The notes under the pieces are model-generated. The model was not told where the DNA came from and made no database searches. It saw nothing but the letters and a program-made list of their open reading frames with translations. Positions 7,234 to 16,173 of a stretch of DNA of 17,067 nt are shown one piece after another. The stretch's first letter is position 1; every line of letters starts with the position of its first letter. The DNA is taken from positions 1-17,067 of the forward strand of contig JAJDEL010000423.1 of assembly GCA_029259835.1 (NCBI GenBank), read 5' to 3'. This DNA comes from Planctomicrobium sp. (GTDB taxonomy: Bacteria; Planctomycetota; Planctomycetia; Planctomycetales; Planctomycetaceae). The translations under genes were made by a program, and so were the position numbers.

Positions 7234-8175
7234 CTACTGCTGCATTCCTTTTGTGAGTTCCATGAATGCGGTTTCAAGATTGACCTCTTCCTCACGGAAT
7301 TGTTTGATGCGAAAGCCGTTTTCGATGAGAAGTGTCGGCAATAAAGTGTAGTCTTCCGCCTCAGGTTTGAGCGTGACAAAGATGGTATCGCTCTCCATTG
7401 AGACCTTATTCACTCCATCTTGTTGCTCCAATAGAGCGGCAGCCCGTTCTTGATTTTCTGAGACCTTGATTTCAAGCATCAACGCCGCTCGTGCTTTCTT
7501 CATGACATCGGCGACATAATCGTCGACGAGCATGTGCCCTTTTTCAATGACACCCACGCGCGTACAAACATCGGCTAATTCAGGGAGAATGTGGCTCGAA
7601 ACAATGACTGTTTTTTTCATTTCACCCAAACGACGCAGCAGCTTGCGCATATCGATCCGAGCGCGTGGATCCAGTCCGCTTGCAGGTTCGTCCAAAAGCA
7701 AAACTTGAGGATCATGCAACAGCGTTCTTGCCAAGCCGATGCGTTGTGTTTGTCCACGCGAAAGTTGACTCACCATGGCGTCTCGTTTGAATCCCATGTC
7801 AACCAATTCGAGTTTTTCTTCACAAATCTTTCTGCGTCCTGCCCCTTTGATTCGATAAGTGGAAGCGAAAAATTCCAAATATTCGATCACCGTCATATCA
7901 TCGTAGACGCCAAAAAAATCGGGCATGTAACCAACAAGCCTGCGAATCTCTTCAGGGTTTGTGTAGATCGATTTTCCGCAGACATAGCATTCCCCATAGT
8001 CAGGGTTGAGCAACGTGGCAATCATGCGCATTGTTGTCGTCTTGCCTGACCCGTTTGGGCCGATGAATCCGAAGACATCCCCTTCTTTCAGACTAATCGT
8101 AATTTCATTCGCGGCGATTAAGTCGCCATAGCGCTTTGTCAGCTTGATGGTTTCAATCACCGACTTGATATCCAA
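7234..8175 (-). CDS. ABC-2 type transporter ATP-binding protein (module A)
   Basis: A cytoplasmic ATPase subunit of an ABC transporter, 313 residues. Walker A is GPNGSGKT (39-46), the signature is LSRGQ (138-142), Walker B is VLLLDE (158-163), and the switch His lies in SSHIL near 195. Where most families have a Q-loop glutamine it reads GYMPDFFGVY (82-91), with Asp. The last 90 residues form the accessory C-terminal domain common in ABC-2 ATPases. It starts with a TTG (a GTG five codons later is possible) 30 bases after the 775-residue gene, so the two are probably cotranscribed. It is clearly paralogous to the ATPase at 12533-13477: both share DEPASGLDPRARI, GYMPD and SSHIL. No permease gene lies in its own minus-strand cluster. 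Substrate unknown. Confidence 0.9.
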   Translation of the reverse strand: MDIKSVIETIKLTKRYGDLIAANEITISLKEGDVFGFIGPNGSGKTTTMRMIATLLNPDYGECYVCGKSIYTNPEEIRRLVGYMPDFFGVYDDMTVIEYLEFFASTYRIKGAGRRKICEEKLELVDMGFKRDAMVSQLSRGQTQRIGLARTLLHDPQVLLLDEPASGLDPRARIDMRKLLRRLGEMKKTVIVSSHILPELADVCTRVGVIEKGHMLVDDYVADVMKKARAALMLEIKVSENQERAAALLEQQDGVNKVSMESDTIFVTLKPEAEDYTLLPTLLIENGFRIKQFREEEVNLETAFMELTKGMQQ

Positions 8176-8205
8176 CTACAGGTAAGGCAATAAAGGAAGA
8201 AACGA

Positions 8206-10533
8206 TTATTTTTGTTTCAGCAAACTTGGGTCTGGAGGTGCGTCGACATCGGTCAAATCGAATTTGACCGGAATGAAAAAACGAACGATGACATCCTCCT
8301 GCTCACAAGGAGCAGGCTCTCCGTTGATCGCAAATTTTGTCATTGGGGTCGCCAACTTTCCGACCAGAACTGCTCGGTGAAGATCCAGTAAGCTTGAAAG
8401 GTCGGCATCTGACAACGATGCGTTTTCAAGTTTTGTGAATGAACTTCCTCCGATCATTTCGTGGAAGGAAATCGTCCGCAAGATCCGGTAAGGATCCCTG
8501 GCGAGGGAGTCATATTCCTCTCGGTTCGTCTTTAAGAACCGATTCCCAAAATCATCACTAAAAATCGACGTTTGAGTCGTTCCGTTTAGAACACCACGGA
8601 GCATATTCGATCTTGCACGACTCAAATCAAAAACATCTCCCTGCTTGAGTGGTTGCTGCATTTCTGCCAGTGAAACCTTTGGGAAGTATGCAAAACTTCC
8701 GTAAGCGATGAACCACTCAGAAAGTTCCTGATGACCACGGTAAGTCAGTGTTCCTGTGAGCCGTCCCGTGCCTGGATCGTTAAACTTTGCTTCTACGAAA
8801 TCCGCTGGATCCACTTCGGCTTCCCATTCGCTGGCAGCAGAACCTGTCGACCAGACTCGTGTAGGAAGATTTTCGATGACACGGTTATCTTGACTCAATT
8901 GGTACATCGGTTTTTGCGATTCACGACCTCCGGATCGATACATTCCGCGGTAACTATACTCCGGACGTTCGGTCCAACTCGTCGACAGGAATTCGACCGT
9001 CGACTGAGTGGTTTGTGGCGAACTTGATTGCAGGTCGATCTGAATGTTGTTGCGACGTGTTTCAGGACTGTAAAAATTCATCCAGGAACGACCACGAACT
9101 TTATTCACGGTGAGGTCGACATCCAGAAGTTCGATCTGTTTTGCCTGCAGGCTCGCATCGTTTGTGTCACTGGCTGACGAATACGACCAAAGCGTCACAG
9201 CAATTAACCAGATCGGCAAAGTCAGCCATGTGAGTTGCGGTCGACCGATCAAGCGGTGCATGATGAAATAATCAATTGGACCAATCAGCAAGACCAAAAT
9301 TGCACTCCAGCCAAGGACAACAAGATAAGAGGGGCGCGGAACATTTTCGTAATGGTCGATTGCATGGATCAATTGCGTCTGTAAATCCGTGACACCCGTC
9401 GGATCAAGTCCAGACTCAAGAGCCGCTGCCTGCTGATCCTGCGACGTTTCTTTCCATATCGATTCAAACCCTGCCATAATCATTGCTAGTTCGGCACGTG
9501 AGTCCCACTCAGAAAGTGGTTTTTGATCCAGGCGAAGACCGACCATCGTCACTGTGCCAACACCGTAAGCGTTGCGAATCGCCAAGGGGTTTCCTAACTC
9601 AGACGCAATCACCGTGCCGTCAGTCGGGCGAAAGCGAGCACCGCTAAGCGTTCCCAGAAAGCGTAGCGGACTACTGCCAGGAACAAGCTGGTTCACTCCG
9701 GTCAAGTTTCGAATTTCTATTCTTTCCCGAGGTTGAGCAGGCAGCCAAGAACTTAAAGCTCCAGAACGAATTAGATCGACATCGCCACCAACGCAAATGA
9801 CCAGATGTCCGCCTCTGCGAACCCAATCGCGAATTGACGATGCTATTTCCGACGAAGGATTGGTGTCTCCATTCAAAACGATCAAACTCACGGAATCGAG
9901 TGACCGGGCGTCTGTCAGGTTCAGATTGAGACTCTCGAAATTTGAAACGTGAATAGAACGCGCACCTTGATTTTCAAAATCAATTGCCGCAGCCTCAAAT
10001 GCTGGTTGGTCACCGTCCAAAATCCAAATTTGTGCATCTTGCCTGTGACACTGAATTGCGCTGTCTTGATCGACCTGAAGTGCTTGATGAGCAACGACCC
10101 TGTCGCCCTCAAGAATTTCGAGATCAACAGGCGCTTCCACTTTTCCGGAACGAAAAATCCCCTGCACTCGAACACCATCTGAATCGACCAGAATATCAGG
10201 AAAAGTGGAGATGACTCCATGTCCATCCGGATCGACTGTTCGGATTCGAGGAGTCAGCGTTCGGGAGGAATCGGCCGAACCAACGACATCGAATTCAATG
10301 GAAGCCCAACACCCGACACGAAAATGCCCATCAATTCCGATCTGGGGATCGCGAATCTCGATTTTCTCGTCGGCAACCCCTCTTCCGCTCAGCACAAAGA
10401 AACAGAGCAGGGGGATCGCAAACGACAGTGAATTTTTCGAATGATATGAACGAGGAACGAAGCGATATAACACGTGAAATAAAACCAAATAAAATTTGAT
10501 CAAAAACGAATAAACAAACGTTTCTCCAAACAA
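8206..10533 (-). CDS. Membrane-anchored GATase-like accessory protein of ABC module A
   Basis: I do not recognise a named family. Layout: signal peptide (h-region SLSFAIPLLCFFVLSG, cleavage near VADE); beta-rich region from about 57 to 165; alpha/beta core from about 165 to 360 resembling the class I glutamine amidotransferase fold, with LIVLNGDTN and later DWVRRGGHLVICVGG; two membrane helices at about 403-425 and 433-452 around GPIDYFIMHRLIGR; then about 320 residues, mostly beta. The core lacks the usual GxCxG nucleophile elbow, so it is probably non-catalytic. Most of the protein should be outside the cytoplasm. The TTG at 10533 gives 775 residues; a GTG at 10473 gives 755 and a cleaner signal peptide. 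The next gene is an ABC ATPase, 30 bases on. The divergent 583-residue gene encodes a shorter protein of the same layout. Confidence 0.75.
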   Translation of the reverse strand: MFGETFVYSFLIKFYLVLFHVLYRFVPRSYHSKNSLSFAIPLLCFFVLSGRGVADEKIEIRDPQIGIDGHFRVGCWASIEFDVVGSADSSRTLTPRIRTVDPDGHGVISTFPDILVDSDGVRVQGIFRSGKVEAPVDLEILEGDRVVAHQALQVDQDSAIQCHRQDAQIWILDGDQPAFEAAAIDFENQGARSIHVSNFESLNLNLTDARSLDSVSLIVLNGDTNPSSEIASSIRDWVRRGGHLVICVGGDVDLIRSGALSSWLPAQPRERIEIRNLTGVNQLVPGSSPLRFLGTLSGARFRPTDGTVIASELGNPLAIRNAYGVGTVTMVGLRLDQKPLSEWDSRAELAMIMAGFESIWKETSQDQQAAALESGLDPTGVTDLQTQLIHAIDHYENVPRPSYLVVLGWSAILVLLIGPIDYFIMHRLIGRPQLTWLTLPIWLIAVTLWSYSSASDTNDASLQAKQIELLDVDLTVNKVRGRSWMNFYSPETRRNNIQIDLQSSSPQTTQSTVEFLSTSWTERPEYSYRGMYRSGGRESQKPMYQLSQDNRVIENLPTRVWSTGSAASEWEAEVDPADFVEAKFNDPGTGRLTGTLTYRGHQELSEWFIAYGSFAYFPKVSLAEMQQPLKQGDVFDLSRARSNMLRGVLNGTTQTSIFSDDFGNRFLKTNREEYDSLARDPYRILRTISFHEMIGGSSFTKLENASLSDADLSSLLDLHRAVLVGKLATPMTKFAINGEPAPCEQEDVIVRFFIPVKFDLTDVDAPPDPSLLKQK

Positions 10534-10744
10534 GCGAAGAAAACTGCTCGTAATGATAAACGATCAGCGAATCAAAAAAGAGTGAAACAGAGGTCGTCAG
10601 GTGTACAGAATGAAAAACTCTCAGTATTGTATTGTGATCTCAGGCAGTTCAATACGCCCTAAGTTGTAAAACGTCAATTCTCTTCTGTTTCAACGTTATT
10701 TTGAGAGGTTCCGTAACGGGTTCCTTCGCTGAATCGTGGTTTCT
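10534..10744. promoter_or_regulatory. Divergent promoter region between the two ABC modules
   Basis: About 0.2 kb of A+T-rich non-coding DNA must start transcription both ways. On the minus strand, TTGACG (10677-10672) and TATTGA (10654-10649) are 17 bases apart: a good -35 but a poor -10. GTATTG (10624-10629) and CAATAC (10650-10655) form a dyad overlapping that -10. CCGTAACGG (10711-10719) is a small palindrome near the plus-strand start. Shared control of both modules is an inference from the arrangement. Confidence 0.35.
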
Positions 10745-12487
10745 ATGCGAAAACTGACGACATTACTGATTCTGACTCTCTTCCAAACTCTGTTTGGCGC
10801 CCAGGCATTTGCAGATTTGAAAGTCGAGGGCAGGCCTCGCTGGGGGTTTGATGGCACGATCCGGGTCGAAGAATTCAATCTGCTCACTGTTCGGGTGTTC
10901 AATGATTCTGAAAATCCCTGGCAGGGGGATGTGTGGGTCAAATCGATTGTCGGCATCGGAAGTGTTGACGTTCCGGTCATTCAGCCAAATCTGTTTATTG
11001 AACCCTACGGTTTTCGGCAGCTTCAGTTTTATGTCTTTTTGCCAGACCAGACCGAAGTCTTAATTGAATGGGGTCGATTTGTTCGAGGGCGACTCCGGGC
11101 CGAAGGGGACGCAACAGTTGACTCTCCGAAACCCGCATACCGAGACATCAACATTCGATTGACGAATGCTGATTCTGGACAACGCGGGAAAGGTCTGGCA
11201 ACGTTCGACGAACAACTATTTCCATCGAGCGCCGTTGTTCTACACCCGATTAAAACAATCGTTCTCGATCACGTTCCGCGCTGGCAAGAACCACAAACGC
11301 GAGCGTTCAAAGATTGGCTCTTCGGAGGAGGCACTCTTAATTTGATTGCTGACAGTCAAGGGGCGTATCCCGATTTTCCGACATCACTTGCTGAACTGAA
11401 TGAACCATCTGATCAATTTCCGGTCGGATATGGAACGGTGATTCGTTCCAAGCAGCCCATTGCCGAAAAAGCGAAGAAGGCAGGCAATTCTCCTCAACAG
11501 CGAAATTACAAAAACCTTAGTTCGTCCGGGACGCTCGTCGCATTGCTCAGAGCGATGACAACGCCGGAACATAACTGGACACTGATCTACAGCTTAGCAG
11601 TTCTGTACTTGCTGATTCTCTTCCCAGGTTGCTGGTTACTTGGTCGAAAGAAAGGGGATTACCGTCTGACATATACTGTCATTCTCGCCACCGTCGGACT
11701 CTTCAGTTTTGGCTTCCATTCAATTGGAAAACGAGGTTATGGCGAAAAGACATCAATGAACTCCGTCGCAGTCGTTCGTCCAGCACAACCAGGACGCTGG
11801 GTCGTGAAACAATGGTCAAACCTGTTTATCACAACTGGTGGAAACTACCGCATCGAGTACGACATCACAGCAAGCGCAATTTCGACAGGTCAGCACTCAG
11901 AAGCTGTTCTTGGAATTGCCACGAATCAACCTGACTCTGTCATGCAATCCGACATTCCTTCGTTCTCGAATCGATCGATTCTTCATTCCGGAATCTTGAA
12001 GAAAGCAGATTTTCGCCCCACAGCAATGGTGATCGTTGAGGGCGAACAATTAAAGCAATTTGTACTCAGCTTGCCGGAATCTGAAACATGGCCCAAGTTC
12101 AGTTCACACATCGCAGTATACAAAGATCGTTTTTTTCAACTCCGGTTTGTTGATGGTCAATTCCGAACGAGTGGCTCTGGCGAGCCTCTTGCGTCTTCTC
12201 TGGACTACGAGTCTCTGCGATACAATCCGTTTCGTTATGGATACGGGAATAATGATCCTGAAACCCCTGGAAAATTATTTGACAAGACAATTTGGCCGAT
12301 CATTGCTGAAGATCTAGACATCTACAACGAAGATGATGTCGCCAAGACGACGACTCAAGATAATCAGATCCGGGTCTATCTCACAACAGAAATGGACGCT
12401 GCGTTTTTTGCTAAAGGTGAAATCTCGGACCAGCAGACAGGCCGCGTCGTCTACGCCTTTGAATTTCCGACTGAAACAACTGAATAA
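10745..12487 (+). CDS. Membrane-anchored GATase-like accessory protein of ABC module B
   Basis: No named family recognised, but the layout repeats that of the 775-residue protein encoded divergently. A signal peptide begins MRKLTTLLILTLFQTLF and ends near FADL. A beta-rich region runs to about 130. An alpha/beta core near 165-235 has IVLDHVPRW and FKDWLFGGGTLNLIA, which parallels DWVRRGGHLVICV in the other protein. Two membrane helices lie at about 280-300 and 307-326, around LYLLILFPGCWLLGRKKGDY. A beta-rich C-terminal domain of about 250 residues follows. No catalytic Cys elbow is visible. Most of the protein should face the periplasm. The ATG at 10745 gives 580 residues and starts the signal peptide well; a GTG at 10736 would add three. 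Neither has a clear ribosome binding site. The ATPase gene follows after 45 bases. Confidence 0.75.
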   Translation: MRKLTTLLILTLFQTLFGAQAFADLKVEGRPRWGFDGTIRVEEFNLLTVRVFNDSENPWQGDVWVKSIVGIGSVDVPVIQPNLFIEPYGFRQLQFYVFLPDQTEVLIEWGRFVRGRLRAEGDATVDSPKPAYRDINIRLTNADSGQRGKGLATFDEQLFPSSAVVLHPIKTIVLDHVPRWQEPQTRAFKDWLFGGGTLNLIADSQGAYPDFPTSLAELNEPSDQFPVGYGTVIRSKQPIAEKAKKAGNSPQQRNYKNLSSSGTLVALLRAMTTPEHNWTLIYSLAVLYLLILFPGCWLLGRKKGDYRLTYTVILATVGLFSFGFHSIGKRGYGEKTSMNSVAVVRPAQPGRWVVKQWSNLFITTGGNYRIEYDITASAISTGQHSEAVLGIATNQPDSVMQSDIPSFSNRSILHSGILKKADFRPTAMVIVEGEQLKQFVLSLPESETWPKFSSHIAVYKDRFFQLRFVDGQFRTSGSGEPLASSLDYESLRYNPFRYGYGNNDPETPGKLFDKTIWPIIAEDLDIYNEDDVAKTTTQDNQIRVYLTTEMDAAFFAKGEISDQQTGRVVYAFEFPTETTE

Positions 12488-12532
12488 CAACAATACATTT
12501 CCAAAAACAACGCAAACAAAATAGAGACTCAT

Positions 12533-13477
12533 ATGGAAAACGTGATCGAAATTAAAAATGTGAGTCATCTCTTTAAGCAACATCGTGCTCTAGACGGCAT
12601 CACTTTTGATGTTGCACCGCAAACCTTGCACGGTTTTGTTGGACCGAATGGGGCAGGCAAAACAACGACGCTGAAGCTCATTTGCACACTGCTGAAGCCG
12701 CAAATGGGACAAACTAAAGTGTTCGGTCATGATGTTCGCGATAATGTCAAAGCGATTCGCCGGCGAATCGGTTACATGCCGGACCACTTCAGCATGTACC
12801 GACAAATGACCGTGTTCGAATATCTCGACTTCTTCGGCGCCGCCTATGGATTCACCCTCAAAGAACGCAACCGCATCGTCGGAGATGTTCTCGCCTTAAC
12901 AGACATGGATGGCCGGAAAGACGACTTCATTCAAGGTCTCTCACGAGGCATGCAGCAGCGAGTCAGTCTCGCCCGCGTGTTGGTCAACGATCCGGATTTG
13001 CTTCTTCTCGATGAACCTGCCTCTGGTCTCGATCCACGCGCTCGAATCGAATTGATGGAAATCTTGAGAGAGTTACGGCGGATGGGCAAGACAATTTTCA
13101 TTAGCAGTCACATTCTCAGTGAGCTTGCCGAACTATGTGATAGTGTCACGATCATTGACCGTGGCAAAACAAAATACAGCGGTCCGATGGAAGGGCTGCT
13201 CGATGAACAAACGGAAACGCCGACTTACCGCCTACGTATCGATCTCCCTGCTGATGAAGTGGATGTCGCGTTGACTCAAATCCGAGGCGTCGTGTCAGTC
13301 GAGCCGATGGAAGGTCGCTCAGACGTCCGCGTGAAACTCGATCCAGGCGTGACAGATAGCAATCAATTTCTAGCTGATATTATTTCTGCAGGATTGACCG
13401 TGATTAACTTCGGGCGCGATCAACGACACCTGAACGAAGCCTTCATGGATCTCACCGAACAGGGCGTTCGAAATTGA
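12533..13477 (+). CDS. ABC-2 type transporter ATP-binding protein (module B)
   Basis: A cytoplasmic ATPase subunit, 314 residues. Walker A is GPNGAGKT (37-44), the Q-loop region GYMPDHFSMY again has Asp instead of Gln, the signature is LSRGM (136-140), Walker B is LLLLDE (156-161), and the switch His lies in SSHIL near 193. A C-terminal accessory domain of about 95 residues ends with LNEAFMDLTEQG, matching LETAFMELTKG in the module A ATPase. The two are paralogs with the same length and the same block DEPASGLDPRARIE/D. The ATG start follows the 583-residue gene by 45 bases. The permease gene comes next, but after 125 bases that contain a palindromic repeat pair. This ATPase is the natural partner of that permease; its substrate cannot be predicted. 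Confidence 0.93.
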   Translation: MENVIEIKNVSHLFKQHRALDGITFDVAPQTLHGFVGPNGAGKTTTLKLICTLLKPQMGQTKVFGHDVRDNVKAIRRRIGYMPDHFSMYRQMTVFEYLDFFGAAYGFTLKERNRIVGDVLALTDMDGRKDDFIQGLSRGMQQRVSLARVLVNDPDLLLLDEPASGLDPRARIELMEILRELRRMGKTIFISSHILSELAELCDSVTIIDRGKTKYSGPMEGLLDEQTETPTYRLRIDLPADEVDVALTQIRGVVSVEPMEGRSDVRVKLDPGVTDSNQFLADIISAGLTVINFGRDQRHLNEAFMDLTEQGVRN

Positions 13478-13499
13478 AGCAGTGTCCAACACCCAACCA

Positions 13500-13568
13500 G
13501 TCGGGTGCGTCTCGACGCACCAAGCCACCCATGCAAATTCAGGAGAGGTGCGTTGCAACGCACCCGAC
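13500..13568. repeat. Paired REP-like palindromes between ATPase and permease genes
   Basis: Two hairpins share one arm sequence. The first is GGTGCGT-CTCG-ACGCACC (13504-13521); the second is a perfect 18-base palindrome, GGTGCGTTGCAACGCACC (13547-13564). The outer ends GTCGGGTGCGT (13500-13510) and ACGCACCCGAC (13558-13568) are exact inverted copies, so the whole 69-base unit is a head-to-head pair like a bacterial BIME. It sits inside an apparent operon and would fold in the mRNA. It could stabilise the upstream message or lower permease expression. No RAYT-type transposase is in the window. Confidence 0.75.
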
Positions 13569-13602
13569 GAAGTGAATTTCGCACCTTCAATTTTCAACAA
13601 GC

Positions 13603-15150
13603 ATGAATAAATTTTTCGCCTTGGTACGACGAGCGTTACAAACGGAGACTCGTCTCGCGAGATCTCATCTGGCGCGTTGCTTCCTTGGCGGGTTTGTCCT
13701 GTGGACACTCATCACGACTCAGTTCCAAATGTTCTTTAGAGGTGCTCCAGGTCTCGACTTGTTTCGTTCCGTGACCTATTACAATTTTTTCTTTATCACG
13801 ATTTTGGGTACGGCGTTCTTTGCGACGTCGATTACGGAGGAAAAGGAAGAACGAACACTCGGCTTGCTGAAAATGGCAGGCGTCGGGGCGCCGACGCTCA
13901 TTCTGGGTAAGTGGACTCCACGAATGATCGGGGCCTTTTTTTTACTCAGTATTCAAATCCCGTTCACTGTGCTGGCGATAACTTTAGGAGGTGTTCTCTG
14001 GAATCAGATCGGAGCCGCTTATCTTTCACTCTTTGGTCATCTGTTCCTTGTCGGAAACATTGGCCTGCTCTGCTCAGTCGTGATGTCAACCACCACCGGC
14101 GCCTGTGGTGTTGCGACTCTCATTTTAGTCGTCTACCACTTTCTTCCGATGGTTCTCCAAGGGATCTTCCGAAATTCACAAGGAACGATTCTGGGCGATA
14201 TTGTTCTGTCCTTTTCCGGGAAGCTGGGAGAAATGAATGGATTCGGTTCCATCGGTCGAACAATGACAACCGGATTCAGTTCATCGTGGTGGAGCTTTCA
14301 GCTTCTCAGCAATTTAATTCTCGGCACCGTGATACTGTTGATTGCCGGTGGCGTGTTCGATCTTTGCACCAGAAATGAAAAAGAAGAAGGGACTCTCAAT
14401 GTCTTTGACAGAATACGCAAACGGAGTGCCGCATTAAGCAATCGCCGGGTTTGGCAATCAGCAATTTTGTGGAAGGATTTTCACTTCGTCGGTGGAGGGG
14501 CTTGGTTTCTCGGTCTGAAGTTGTTCTTGTACCTGACGTCCATCTTTCTATTCACTCTCGGTCTGGCACCGAGCTCGAATCGATTTTACGAACATTTAGG
14601 AGGCGCTCTCTTTGGGTGGTCGGCTTTCTTCATCGTGTTAGAGATTGGAATCATGAGCGCTCGACTCTATCGCTCTGAACTTTCCCAAAAAACCTGGTCT
14701 TCCCTTGTTTTGCTTCCCCGTTCTTCTACAGAAATCATCTATTCCAAGTTGCTCGGAGGTTTATCAGTAACATTGCCGCTGCTTTGCTGCATGTTTCTGA
14801 GTCTGATACTGATCCCCGATGAATTTGCGGATTTCCTTGGAGAAGTCTTTTCGGATTCAAGCTTCTTCCTGGGGTTCTCCTATTTCATTTCTCAAATTGT
14901 CTTAGCATTCCACATCTCGACCTACCTTTCCATCACTCAAAAGTGGGCGCATTGGCCGATTGCAGTTTTTCTTTCCGGGTTTATTTTATTCATGGCAAAC
15001 ATGATGATCGGCGGCTGTTTGTTTTGGGGAGGAAGTTCAGGTATCTCTGAAGAGCCTGTCTTTTTCATGGGCTGTCTACTCTCAGGTGCGTTAATTCTGT
15101 TCATTCATCTTCGAACACGGACTCGCCTAATTGCATTGGCTGCCGAGTGA
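13603..15150 (+). CDS. Double-length ABC-2 type permease (two fused six-helix halves)
   Basis: An inner-membrane transport subunit of 515 residues. About twelve hydrophobic helices can be read, six before and six after a charged loop around residues 260-290. Half one has the ABC-2 motif EEKEERTLGLLKMAG after helix 2, followed by LILGKW. Half two repeats it in weaker form, RSELSQKTWSSLVLLPRS followed by IIYSKL. Each half also begins with a short amphipathic segment (FALVRRALQTE; ILWKDFHF). Ordinary ABC-2 permeases have one half and dimerise; this one would supply both halves itself and needs two ATPase subunits. Two paralogous ATPases are encoded within 6 kb. The start ATG lies 34 bases after a palindromic repeat pair. 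Exporter direction follows from the ABC-2 class; the substrate is unknown. Confidence 0.88.
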   Translation: MNKFFALVRRALQTETRLARSHLARCFLGGFVLWTLITTQFQMFFRGAPGLDLFRSVTYYNFFFITILGTAFFATSITEEKEERTLGLLKMAGVGAPTLILGKWTPRMIGAFFLLSIQIPFTVLAITLGGVLWNQIGAAYLSLFGHLFLVGNIGLLCSVVMSTTTGACGVATLILVVYHFLPMVLQGIFRNSQGTILGDIVLSFSGKLGEMNGFGSIGRTMTTGFSSSWWSFQLLSNLILGTVILLIAGGVFDLCTRNEKEEGTLNVFDRIRKRSAALSNRRVWQSAILWKDFHFVGGGAWFLGLKLFLYLTSIFLFTLGLAPSSNRFYEHLGGALFGWSAFFIVLEIGIMSARLYRSELSQKTWSSLVLLPRSSTEIIYSKLLGGLSVTLPLLCCMFLSLILIPDEFADFLGEVFSDSSFFLGFSYFISQIVLAFHISTYLSITQKWAHWPIAVFLSGFILFMANMMIGGCLFWGGSSGISEEPVFFMGCLLSGALILFIHLRTRTRLIALAAE

Positions 15151-15185
15151 AATTGGCGCTCCCAATTTCATCGATTTGCTCTTCT
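15148..15185 (+). terminator. Hairpin starting in the permease stop codon, putative terminator
   Basis: TGAAATTGG (15148-15156) pairs perfectly over 9 bases with CCAATTTCA (15162-15170), with the loop CGCTC. The first three bases are the permease stop codon. The sequence after it (TCGATTTGCTCTTCT) is T-rich but has no clean T run, so intrinsic termination would be modest. It separates the ABC module from uppS, which starts about 100 bases later. Confidence 0.5.
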
Positions 15186-15266
15186 CCGCGGATTTCGTCA
15201 AACTGGTTGAGTTCTGTCGCACACCGATACACATCCTTTTTTCATTGAAATCAGCAAGACAAACCT

Positions 15267-16028
<762 letters not shown>

Positions 16029-16095
16029 AAAGGTCCGGGGACGAGGAATCGAGAGTCGTGTGAAATGGAAGAGGAACGAAAATCTCTTCTTGAGG

Positions 16096-16129
16096 ATCGT
16101 AGTAGCCGATAGTTACGACCTGCTACGAT
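16096..16129. repeat. Hairpin between uppS and the MFS gene
   Basis: ATCGTAGTAG (16096-16105) and CTGCTACGAT (16120-16129) are inverted copies with one mismatch, around a 14-base loop. No T run follows, so a classical terminator is unlikely. It may end uppS transcription with help, or lie in the leader of the transporter gene, whose ATG is 45 bases downstream. Confidence 0.35.
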
Positions 16130-16173
16130 GCATGCGGTTTCAATTCAAGATGATTTTGATTGATTGAGTTTTC

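Noticed and set aside
7591-8049. 152-codon plus-strand frame opposite the module A ATPase
   Set aside because: Antisense shadow of a gene with all ABC motifs; the product is Cys/His-rich without family features.
13911-14378. 155-codon plus-strand frame inside the permease gene
   Set aside because: Shadow in another frame of the permease, whose frame encodes regular membrane helices.
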